Shown here piece after piece: positions 1 to 6,708 of a DNA stretch of 32,638 nt. The translations under genes were made by a program, and so were the position numbers. Position 1 is the first letter of the stretch. Each line of letters opens with the position of its first letter. The notes beneath the pieces are model-generated. The model was not told the DNA's origin, made no database searches, and was given only the letters and a program-made list of their open reading frames with translations. Location: positions 1-32,638 of the forward strand of contig JAJDEU010000022.1 in NCBI GenBank assembly GCA_029259635.1, given 5' to 3'. The DNA is from Planctomycetota bacterium (GTDB lineage: Bacteria > Planctomycetota > UBA1135 > GCA-002686595).

Positions 1-140
1 GCTCTATGAGCAGCAAATTTTTAGTCGGGTTGGTGCCCGGAAACGAACCCGAATCCATAGATTCGGGGAGGTTTTTGGGTGCCGACCTGGCCAAAAATCG
101 GCCGCTTATGGAGTGAATGACTTTTACCACGGGCTGCTAG
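1..140 (-). mobile_element. End of a repeated element (left copy), continuing beyond the window
   Basis: Read on the minus strand from 140 to 1, this segment begins CTAGCAGCCCGTGG and continues with AAAA, TCATTC and CCAT blocks. The same sequence occurs at 32498-32638 on the plus strand. The first 14 bases are identical, and the next roughly 23 differ only by transitions. Similarity continues at about 75 to 78 percent to the window edge without gaps, and stops sharply outside the CTAG, so the CTAG side is a true element boundary. The boundary falls inside the 3' part of oppF. An insertion sequence or MITE end is the best explanation, and CTAG may be a duplicated target. No transposase is visible, so the family is not assigned. 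Confidence 0.7.
2..113 (+). repeat. Long imperfect hairpin inside the left element, candidate structured RNA
   Basis: The arms 2-55 and 60-113 pair without gaps around the loop CATA at 56-59. Of 54 pairs, I count 38 Watson-Crick, 9 G-U and 7 mismatches, reading the plus strand as RNA. The loop-closing stem is CCGAATC with GATTCGG. Pairs 9 to 11 from the loop form a purine internal loop (45-47 opposite 68-70). A tandem wobble lies at 34-81 and 35-80. Only 3 A-C mismatches occur against 9 G-U pairs, so the plus strand looks like the RNA strand. The outer limit of the stem lies at the window edge and cannot be seen. Confidence 0.75.
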
Positions 141-928
141 ATCGTCGCGGCGAGCAGCGCGCGCGTGCGTTCATGCTCTGGATCGGCGAGCAGCGCCTGG
201 GCAGGCCCCTGCTCCACGATTTGTCCCGCGTGCATGACGGCGATTCGGTGTGCGAGGATTCGGACGACCGAGAGATCGTGTGCGATGAAGAGATAGGCCA
301 GACCGCTCTCCTCCTGAAGCTCGAGCAGGAGATTGAGGATGCCCGCTTGGACCGAGACGTCGAGCGAACTGACGACTTCATCGCAGACGAGCACGCGCGG
401 TTCGAGGATCAAGGCGCGCGCAATCGAGAGCCGTTGCCTCTGGCCCGCGGAGAATTCGTGCGGATAACGCGTCGCGACCGACGCGCCGAGACCGACGCGC
501 TCGAGAACTGTTGCGACTCGATCGGCGAGCTCCGCCGCGTCCCAACCGAAGTGCAGGCGAGGCGCTTCTCCGAGCAACTCCCCTACCCGGAAGCGCGGAT
601 TCAGAGTGGCGCCGGGATTCTGAAAGACGATCTGCAGCTCCGGGCGGAGCGCGCGAACACGGGCCGCATCGAGTTCCAATAAGCGCACCGGCTCGCGTCC
701 GGGCGACCGGTAGAACACCTCGCCGGACTGCACCGATTCCAGCCCAAGACTCGCGCGCGCAAGCGTCGATTTGCCTGAGCCCGACTCTCCGACGATCGCC
801 AACGTCTGACCGGCTTCGAGCTCATAGCTCACTCGATCGACCGCTTTCAATAGGCGCCGCGGACGGCCGAACCGACGTCTGCCGATTCCGAACTGGACCG
901 AGAGATCCTTCACTTCGAATAGGCTCAC
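137..928 (-). CDS. oppF: Oligopeptide ABC importer ATPase OppF, C-terminally truncated
   Basis: This is the second ATP-binding subunit of a peptide importer, acting on the cytoplasmic face with OppD. Walker A GESGSGKST is at residues 47-55, the signature FSAGQRQR at about 159-166, Walker B VLVCDE at about 179-184, and the switch histidine in AHD at about 216-218. The start is GTG at 928, overlapping the oppD stop (GTGA) and preceded by an AGGGGGG ribosome site. The protein has 263 residues; the intact homologue at 12043-13029 has 328. It stops after the RALLAATI segment and lacks the C-terminal region with the cysteine motif. Its TAG stop lies in the CTAG at the border of the repeated element, so the gene was probably cut by an insertion. 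The nucleotide-binding domain is complete, so it may still work. Confidence 0.9.
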   Translation of the reverse strand: MSLFEVKDLSVQFGIGRRRFGRPRRLLKAVDRVSYELEAGQTLAIVGESGSGKSTLARASLGLESVQSGEVFYRSPGREPVRLLELDAARVRALRPELQIVFQNPGATLNPRFRVGELLGEAPRLHFGWDAAELADRVATVLERVGLGASVATRYPHEFSAGQRQRLSIARALILEPRVLVCDEVVSSLDVSVQAGILNLLLELQEESGLAYLFIAHDLSVVRILAHRIAVMHAGQIVEQGPAQALLADPEHERTRALLAATI

Positions 929-1944
929 TCCGGCCCCCCTTCGGTGCTCGCTTCGCGCAGGCCCGAGTCGTCGAGCGGATAGAAACACGCCACGCTGCGC
1001 GCCGCTCGCTCGCTCTCGCAGGTCGGGAGCTCCTCCGCACAGCGCGCCTCACGATAATCACAGCGCGGATGAAAGCCACACCCCGTCGGAACGGATCCCA
1101 CCGTCGGTACGGTTCCGCCGATCTCGAACAGGCGCTGATGCGGCTCGCCGCGACTTGGCCGACAGTCGAGTAGCCCGCGCGTGTAGGGATGCTGCGGGTG
1201 CTCGAAGAGCTCCCGGACCGGAGCGCTCTCGACGATGCGCCCCGCGTACATCACGCAGGCGCGGTCGACGTGATCCTGAACGACCGCGAGATCATGGGAG
1301 ACAAACAAGAGCGCCATCTCGTGGTCCGCTCGCAACCTCCGAAAGAGTTCGAGGATCTCTTTCTGAACGGTGACGTCGAGCGCCGTCGTCGGTTCGTCCA
1401 CCAGCAGTAACCTCGGTGAGCAGGCGATGGCGATCGCAATGGCGACGCGCTGGTTCATTCCGCCCGACAGCTGATGCGGAAAGTTGCGAGCTCGCAGGTC
1501 GGGCTGCTCAATCCCGACCTCGTCCAGTAGCTCCACCGACCTCGTCCAGGCCGCGCGCTTCGCGAGACCGAGATGACAGCGGAGCACTTCCGCCACCTGC
1601 TCGCCAATTGAGAGGACCGGGTTGAGCGAGCGCGTCGGCTCTTGAAAGACGACGCCGATCTCGCGACCCAGAGTGCGGCGCCTGACCTTCGGATCGAGCA
1701 GAGTCAGGTCGCGATTGTCGAAGCGCACTTCGCCCGAAGTGCGTCGCATCGTCGGCGGCAAGAGATCGACGAGAGCGGCGAGCAGAGTGGACTTCCCGCA
1801 GCCGGACTCGCCGACGAGCGCGAGCGCTTCGCCCGGCTCTAGGCGCAGGCTAGCTCCGTCCACGACCGCAGCGCCGGAATTCGCCGAGCTGGATGAGCTC
1901 CCGAGCCGAACGACTAAATCCTGCACGCAGAGTAGTGAGCTCAT
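925..1944 (-). CDS. oppD: Oligopeptide ABC importer ATPase OppD
   Basis: This ATP-binding subunit couples ATP hydrolysis to peptide import through the OppB/OppC pore. It has 339 residues. Walker A GESGCGKST is at about 45-53, the signature LSGGMNQR at 159-166, Walker B LLLVDEP at about 179-185, and SHD at about 216-218. The C-terminal oligopeptide-transporter region has the usual cysteine set: GCGFHPRC at about 288-295, then C302, C309 and C320, which in relatives can hold an iron-sulfur cluster. The start is ATG at 1944, overlapping the oppC stop as ATGA and preceded by GGAGGT; a longer upstream reading would run into oppC. A serine-rich stretch (about residues 16-20) sits between the first strands of the fold, at a variable loop. 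Confidence 0.93.
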   Translation of the reverse strand: MSSLLCVQDLVVRLGSSSSSANSGAAVVDGASLRLEPGEALALVGESGCGKSTLLAALVDLLPPTMRRTSGEVRFDNRDLTLLDPKVRRRTLGREIGVVFQEPTRSLNPVLSIGEQVAEVLRCHLGLAKRAAWTRSVELLDEVGIEQPDLRARNFPHQLSGGMNQRVAIAIAIACSPRLLLVDEPTTALDVTVQKEILELFRRLRADHEMALLFVSHDLAVVQDHVDRACVMYAGRIVESAPVRELFEHPQHPYTRGLLDCRPSRGEPHQRLFEIGGTVPTVGSVPTGCGFHPRCDYREARCAEELPTCESERAARSVACFYPLDDSGLREASTEGGPE

Positions 1945-3479
1945 GCTCGACCTCCACGTGCGGCGCTTGTGCGCAAGTCGCCGCCGGCGCTCGACGGCAA
2001 CGTTCGCCGCAGACCGTCGCCGAGCAGGTTGAAGGCCAGCACGGTGAGAAAGACCATCGCGCCGGGGAAGAGCTGAAGCCACCAGATGCTCGCGTCGCGT
2101 TCGACGGCGATCAAGCCGCCCCAGGATGGAGTGGGCGGGCCGATGCCGAAGCCGAGGAAGCTGATCGCGGATTCGGTGAGAACGGCACCGGAGGTGGCGA
2201 AGGCTGCGGCGACCAAGACGGGCGGAAGCGCGAGCGGCAAGAGGTGACGGAAGGCGATTCGGAGCGGAGGAATTCCGAGGGCTTCTGCCGCCGTGGTGAG
2301 TTCGAGTTCGCGCAGGCGCAAAAGCTCGGCTCGCACCAGCCGCGCAATCTCCGTCCAGCCGACGAGGCCGATCACGAGCGCGATCATCAGAGTCGGATGA
2401 ACACGATCCACCGGCAGGAACGCGACGCCGGCGAGGATCAAGAGAAAGGCCGGGAAGGACTGGACGATCTCAACCGTGCGCAGGAACACGAGGTCGACGA
2501 GGCCGCCGAACATGCCGGCCAGCGTTCCCAGCACCACGCCGATGACCGAGACGAGCAGCGCGGCGAGGAGGGCGACGGCGAGGCTCAAGCGACCGCCGTG
2601 CAGGAGTCGCGCGAGGACGTCGCGACCGAGTGCATCGGTGCCCAGGAGATGACGCCCCGCGGAGCCCACCGCCGGTTCGCCGGGACGCACTTCGATCGGG
2701 GTCCGGTCGCTCGACTCCGAGCCGCGCACCCAAGCTGGCGGGACAAAGCTCTCATTCAGATGAGTCTCGGTAGAGCCGAACGCGACGGGAGTAAAGAGCG
2801 CGCTCTCGACTCGCACGCCGCCCGCGGTCATCTCCGCCTTGAGCCCGCTTGCTCGCTCACTCTCGCCGGACAATCCGATCGCGACGGCGAACAAGCCGGC
2901 CGCGCCGAGGCTCAAGAACAACCACTTCGCGCGTCGGCGCCGGGAGAAGAACGGCGCCAGTACAAGCGCGAACCAAGCTCCGATGGAGAAGCCATCGAGC
3001 GGAGAGAGCGCGGCGAAGGCCGGGAAACTGCGCGTGGCTCGCAGCGCGGTGCCCGCTTCGGCCTGCGACGCGAGACTGAGCTCGGATACGAGCTCGCGCG
3101 CGGAACTCGAGAGCTGCGCCAGCTCCTCACGCGAGGACAGACTGGCATCAAACTGCGCTTTGAATTCCGCGAGCGCATCCGCCTGCACGCTCGGCAAGCC
3201 GCGCTCGAGTTCACGCAGTCGAAAGCGAATCGGTTCGAGGGTCTCTTCCGAAGCCGCGTCTTGCGCCCGCCCATCGACGTATTCATCAACCACGAAGGGC
3301 AGTGTTCGCAACGCGCGCGAGAAGGCGCGCTCGTTGGCGGCCACCATCATCAACGGTAGATCACTCGCCAAGAGCGGCGCAAAGACGGCCGTTCCGTAGA
3401 GAAAGGCGAGCAGCCCGAAGGCCCAGCGCAGTGCGCGCCGATGCGGGACTTGCTCAACTTGCGGAGCGCGCTCAAGCAT
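1941..3479 (-). CDS. oppC: Peptide ABC importer permease OppC with a large N-terminal insertion
   Basis: This inner-membrane permease subunit has 512 residues, far longer than the usual 290-360. After the first membrane helix (about 15-38) comes an extra region of about 180 residues: a charged, helical, probably coiled-coil stretch (about 45-140), then two further hydrophobic segments (about 165-205). The family pattern then resumes with LGTDALGRDVL near residue 277, several membrane helices, the ATPase-contact EAA loop (AAEALGIPPLR, near 393), and SFLGFGIGPPTPSWG. The start is taken at ATG 3479, which overlaps the oppB stop by 8 bases and has a purine-rich ribosome site; an ATG at 3497 is less likely. 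The operon sibling at 9906-11000 lacks this insertion. Confidence 0.9.
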   Translation of the reverse strand: MLERAPQVEQVPHRRALRWAFGLLAFLYGTAVFAPLLASDLPLMMVAANERAFSRALRTLPFVVDEYVDGRAQDAASEETLEPIRFRLRELERGLPSVQADALAEFKAQFDASLSSREELAQLSSSARELVSELSLASQAEAGTALRATRSFPAFAALSPLDGFSIGAWFALVLAPFFSRRRRAKWLFLSLGAAGLFAVAIGLSGESERASGLKAEMTAGGVRVESALFTPVAFGSTETHLNESFVPPAWVRGSESSDRTPIEVRPGEPAVGSAGRHLLGTDALGRDVLARLLHGGRLSLAVALLAALLVSVIGVVLGTLAGMFGGLVDLVFLRTVEIVQSFPAFLLILAGVAFLPVDRVHPTLMIALVIGLVGWTEIARLVRAELLRLRELELTTAAEALGIPPLRIAFRHLLPLALPPVLVAAAFATSGAVLTESAISFLGFGIGPPTPSWGGLIAVERDASIWWLQLFPGAMVFLTVLAFNLLGDGLRRTLPSSAGGDLRTSAARGGRA

Positions 3480-4548
3480 CCGAGCTCCCCCCCTCAAGTC
3501 GAATGCGCGGATCCAACCAGGCGTACAACAAATCCGATGTGAGCATTCCGACGACCGTCATCACAGCGCCGATCAAGACCGCCGCCATGATCGCGTTGTA
3601 CTCGCGCCGCAAGAGGCTCTCGTAGACGTACAGCCCCATGCCGGGAATATCGAAAATCGTCTCGACGACAATCGATCCGCCCACGAGCGAGGGCAGCACC
3701 GCTCCGAAGAGAGTGATCAACGGCAAGAGCGAGTTTCGAAAGGCGTGCTTTGAAATCACATTAAACTCGGGCAAGCCTTTGGCGCGCGCTGTGCGCACGT
3801 ACTCGGCGCCGATCACCTCGAGCATGCCCGAACGCACTTGGCGCGAGAGGTAAGCGAGGCAGCCCAGGGCGTAGGTGAGGACCGGCAAGACGAGGTGCGC
3901 GAGGCGATCGAGGACGCGCGCGCCGGTGTCGAGATCCATCGCATCCGGGGAAGCGAGACCGAGAGTCGGCAGGCTGTCGAGCCCCGTGCGTCCGAAGCTC
4001 ATCTGAAGCAGCAAGCCGATCCAGAAAGTCGGGAGAGCGTAGAGCGCGAAGACGACCAGCGCGGAGGTCTTGTCGAACAACGAGCCCGCTCGAACTGCCG
4101 AATAGATGCCCAGCGGAATGGAGATCAGGTAGGCGAGCAGGAGCGCCATCGCGGTCAGCGGCAGAGTGATCGAGAGTCGCCGCCAGAGCTCACTGCCCAC
4201 GTCGACTTGCGGTCTTAAGAATTCCCGGCCGAAGTCGAGGGCGAGCAGGCCGTTCCACCGATCCTCGCCCGAACCACCGAACCAGGGATGACCGTCGTCC
4301 GAGAGATTGAACGGGCCGACGTAGTGCAGGTATTGCTTCCAGAGCGGCAAGTCGAAGAGATAGCGCTCGCGAAAACCCGCGACTTGCGCCGACGCGTCGA
4401 CGTTAGCAGAGACCGCGCCGTCGCTATCGACGCCGACCAGCGCGGCCGGATCGCCGGGCACCAGGTGCATCAGCGCGAAGACGAGGATGCTGATCCCAAA
4501 AAGGGTCGGGATCAGAAGTCCCAGCCGGCGAAGTGCGAAGCGGATCAC
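3472..4548 (-). CDS. oppB: Peptide ABC importer permease OppB
   Basis: This inner-membrane permease subunit has 358 residues. It begins with a positively charged stretch and a membrane helix ending in LVPGDP, the usual OppB/DppB N-terminus. A periplasmic loop of about 75 residues includes LPLWKQYLHYVGPFNL, closely matching the same loop of the second OppB in this window. The binding-protein-dependent transport domain fills the rest, with the EAA loop EYVRTARAKGL at about 247-257. The start is GTG at 4548, six bases after the oppA stop; its ribosome site is weak, so translation probably depends on oppA coupling. The C-terminal DPRIRLE motif is typical. It would form the pore with the OppC encoded next. 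Confidence 0.93.
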   Translation of the reverse strand: MIRFALRRLGLLIPTLFGISILVFALMHLVPGDPAALVGVDSDGAVSANVDASAQVAGFRERYLFDLPLWKQYLHYVGPFNLSDDGHPWFGGSGEDRWNGLLALDFGREFLRPQVDVGSELWRRLSITLPLTAMALLLAYLISIPLGIYSAVRAGSLFDKTSALVVFALYALPTFWIGLLLQMSFGRTGLDSLPTLGLASPDAMDLDTGARVLDRLAHLVLPVLTYALGCLAYLSRQVRSGMLEVIGAEYVRTARAKGLPEFNVISKHAFRNSLLPLITLFGAVLPSLVGGSIVVETIFDIPGMGLYVYESLLRREYNAIMAAVLIGAVMTVVGMLTSDLLYAWLDPRIRLEGGSSDA

Positions 4549-4554
4549 GCGGAG

Positions 4555-6528
4555 TTAGCGCTTTTCGGCTTTGGGCAGGATGAACCACCGCCGCAGCGAG
4601 TAGCCCGGATCCAGGAAGAAGCGCTGCACGCCGCGAACGCGCTTGGAGACGGCGAACTTCACCGGGAAGACGCAGCCGAACATCATCGGCTGAGCCTCGT
4701 AGATTCGCGCTTGCAGCTCGTGGTAGAGCGGGATGCGGCGATTGTCGTCGAGCTCGCCTTGGATGTCCTCGATCAGTTGGTCAGAGCGCTCATCGCGGTA
4801 GCCGGACTGATTGAAGCTGCGCTCCACGTCCGCGCCCTTCGAGTGCCACAGGCCGACCGGGTCGGTCTCCGGTCCGAGGATCCAGCTACCCGCCGCCGCG
4901 TCGAAGTTGCGCTCGCCCACCAACGCCTGCTTCGCCGCGAAGTCGCGCTCGGCCATGTTCATCACAATGCCGATGCGCTCGAGATTCTCTTTGAGCTTCT
5001 GCCCTACCAGGCGCATGGTCGCGTCGTTCTTATTGAACAGGTACTCGAACTCAAATCGCTCGCCGTCTTTGTCGATCACGCCATCGCCGTCGCGATCGAA
5101 CCAACCGGACTCGGCCAGGAGTTCCTCCGCTCGATCGAGGTCAAAGGGAAAGCGCTCGAGCTCCGCGTCATAGGCGGGCGAGAAGCGATACCAAGTCGCC
5201 GTGACCGCTTCGCCCATCTCGCTGCCGATCGTGTCGATGAACTCCTGCCAGTCGAAACTGTGCGCCAACGCCTGGCGAACGCGCACATCCCGAAAGAGCG
5301 CGCGCCGCTGGTTCCAGGCGATGAAGTTCATCTGCGGCGAGTAGTAGAAGCCCTTGTCGAACTGCTCGGCGAAGGCTTCCTGCGCGGTGAACTCGCCGAG
5401 CAACTCGCGTGAGCGAAGGCGTCCAAAGAAGTCGATCTCGCCAGCGAGCAAGGCCTGCTTAGCCGCGTTGTCGTCCGGGATAATGCGCCAGCGAATTTCG
5501 TCAACCCAACCGGCGTCCTGCTTGTCGAAGTAGTTGTCGAACCGCTCGGCCTCTATGTGCTGGTCTGAAAACTCCGTCACGCGATAGGGTCCGAGCCCGA
5601 CCCAGTTCACGTTGGCGGAATTCGAGTGGATGAACTCGGCGCGTTCTGCATCCGTAGCCTCAGAATCAAAGTGCGGATTATCCTCATCCGCCAAATTGAA
5701 GATGTGCGAAGGCAAGATCGCAAAGTCGTCCTCAAAGATGTCGAGCGACATGAAGTAGCTCTGCTCAAACTCGACGCGCACGGTGTAGGCGTCCAATGCC
5801 TCGTAGGATCGGATCTGTTGGAAGAGGTGCCGCGCGTGTTCGGACTGAACGGCCGGGTTCAGGTAAGTGTCGAGCGTGAATATCACATCGCCCGCGTCGA
5901 AGCGATGTCCGTCGTGCCAGAGTGCGTCTTGACGAAGTCGAAACAGGAATACGGAGGCGGAATCCACCGATTCGTAATCTCCGTCATTGAAGAAAGAGAT
6001 TGTGGGTGGAGTCTCCTCGCTCGACGAAGGATCGTCCGGAAGAGACCATTCAATTGGAAGCCATGCGAACTTCGCATGCGATCCGTACACTTCTCGTCCG
6101 TAAACTGAGCTAGCAGAACCGCCCTTGCTCGGCAAAAAGTTTAATCGATCGAAGACCTCGATCGACTCCGCCAAGCTCGGCTCTAGCTCCCACGTCTCCA
6201 TGTTGCGCTCGACCAAGCGCGCGTGAACCTCTTCGAGAATTCGGCGCGCATCCGCACCCGCTTCGATCACGTGATTCAGGTGCAGCGGGCGCGACGGAAT
6301 GTGAACCACTAACCGTCCGCCGCGTACCGGCTTTGACGAGCCCTCGACACTCTCGCGAAAGTCGTCGAAGGGAACCGCGCCCGGGCCGAACGGATGTTCG
6401 GAAGTCGCCGCCGCGCCTTTGGGCTCGCCGTTGGGCTCCGACTGGAGAGTCGTCCCGAATCCCGATAAAAAGACGAGCGCTCCTACGGGGAGAGCCAGGC
6501 CAAGTGCAGCGAAGAAGGTTCGAACCAT
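4555..6528 (-). CDS. oppA: Peptide-binding protein, family 5 (OppA-like)
   Basis: This extracytoplasmic solute-binding protein of the SBP_bac_5 family delivers peptides to OppBC. It has 657 residues, longer than the usual 520-560. The N-terminus is hydrophobic (FFAALGLALPVGALVFL), with no lipobox cysteine, so it is either secreted or held by an uncleaved anchor. A low-complexity linker follows (about 30-60). Family landmarks include LRQDALWHDG with AGDVIFTLD, then GLGPYRVTEF, VRQALAHSFD and AEELLAESGW. A calcium-loop-like DRDGDGVID sits next to the last of these, as in many relatives. ATG 6528 is preceded by AGAGG at about nine bases; a TTG at 6537 is in frame but poorly placed. It is the first gene of the minus-strand operon. 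Specificity cannot be read from sequence. Confidence 0.92.
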   Translation of the reverse strand: MVRTFFAALGLALPVGALVFLSGFGTTLQSEPNGEPKGAAATSEHPFGPGAVPFDDFRESVEGSSKPVRGGRLVVHIPSRPLHLNHVIEAGADARRILEEVHARLVERNMETWELEPSLAESIEVFDRLNFLPSKGGSASSVYGREVYGSHAKFAWLPIEWSLPDDPSSSEETPPTISFFNDGDYESVDSASVFLFRLRQDALWHDGHRFDAGDVIFTLDTYLNPAVQSEHARHLFQQIRSYEALDAYTVRVEFEQSYFMSLDIFEDDFAILPSHIFNLADEDNPHFDSEATDAERAEFIHSNSANVNWVGLGPYRVTEFSDQHIEAERFDNYFDKQDAGWVDEIRWRIIPDDNAAKQALLAGEIDFFGRLRSRELLGEFTAQEAFAEQFDKGFYYSPQMNFIAWNQRRALFRDVRVRQALAHSFDWQEFIDTIGSEMGEAVTATWYRFSPAYDAELERFPFDLDRAEELLAESGWFDRDGDGVIDKDGERFEFEYLFNKNDATMRLVGQKLKENLERIGIVMNMAERDFAAKQALVGERNFDAAAGSWILGPETDPVGLWHSKGADVERSFNQSGYRDERSDQLIEDIQGELDDNRRIPLYHELQARIYEAQPMMFGCVFPVKFAVSKRVRGVQRFFLDPGYSLRRWFILPKAEKR

Positions 6529-6708
6529 GAGCGTCAACCTCTGTACTCCCCCGGGGAACGGCGGGCTACCGACGTCCTCCGATGAGTTCGTTTTTTGGCC
6601 GGGAGGAGGACTCGCAGACTAGGTTCGGCGCCGCTCGGGATCAAGGATCCAAATCCTTGCATCATCGGTACTTGTGGCGATCCCGTGGCCGGGTAGCATG
6701 GTCCGCCC
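6529..6708. promoter_or_regulatory. Divergent control region between two opp operons
   Basis: These 180 bases separate the two divergent oppA start codons and must carry promoters for both operons. No long open reading frame is convincing here. A weak minus-strand promoter candidate is TTGATC, 17 bases, TAGTCT at about 6643-6615. I see no convincing plus-strand promoter. A perfect 18-base hairpin (6642-6659) lies in the middle. Confidence 0.55.
6642..6659. repeat. Perfect inverted repeat between the divergent opp operons
   Basis: CAAGGAT and ATCCTTG form a perfect seven-base inverted repeat around CCAA. No T-run follows on either strand, so it is not an ordinary terminator. Its position, near a weak minus-strand promoter candidate, would suit an operator for a dimeric regulator, but that is inference. 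Confidence 0.4.

Noticed and set aside
6..116. A short open reading frame inside the hairpin (plus strand), alignable between both copies
   Set aside because: Differences between copies fall at least as often on first and second codon positions as on third, so there is no sign of protein-level selection. The pairing pattern explains the conservation better.
1..140. Integron attC site
   Set aside because: The boundary lacks the RYYYAAC/GTTRRRY core sites, and the arms lack the typical unpaired bases. No integrase is present.
1893..3359. Long plus-strand open frame opposite oppC
   Set aside because: It is very rich in Arg, Glu and Gln, runs antisense to a clear OppC, and has no homology; it is a by-product of GC-rich codon usage.
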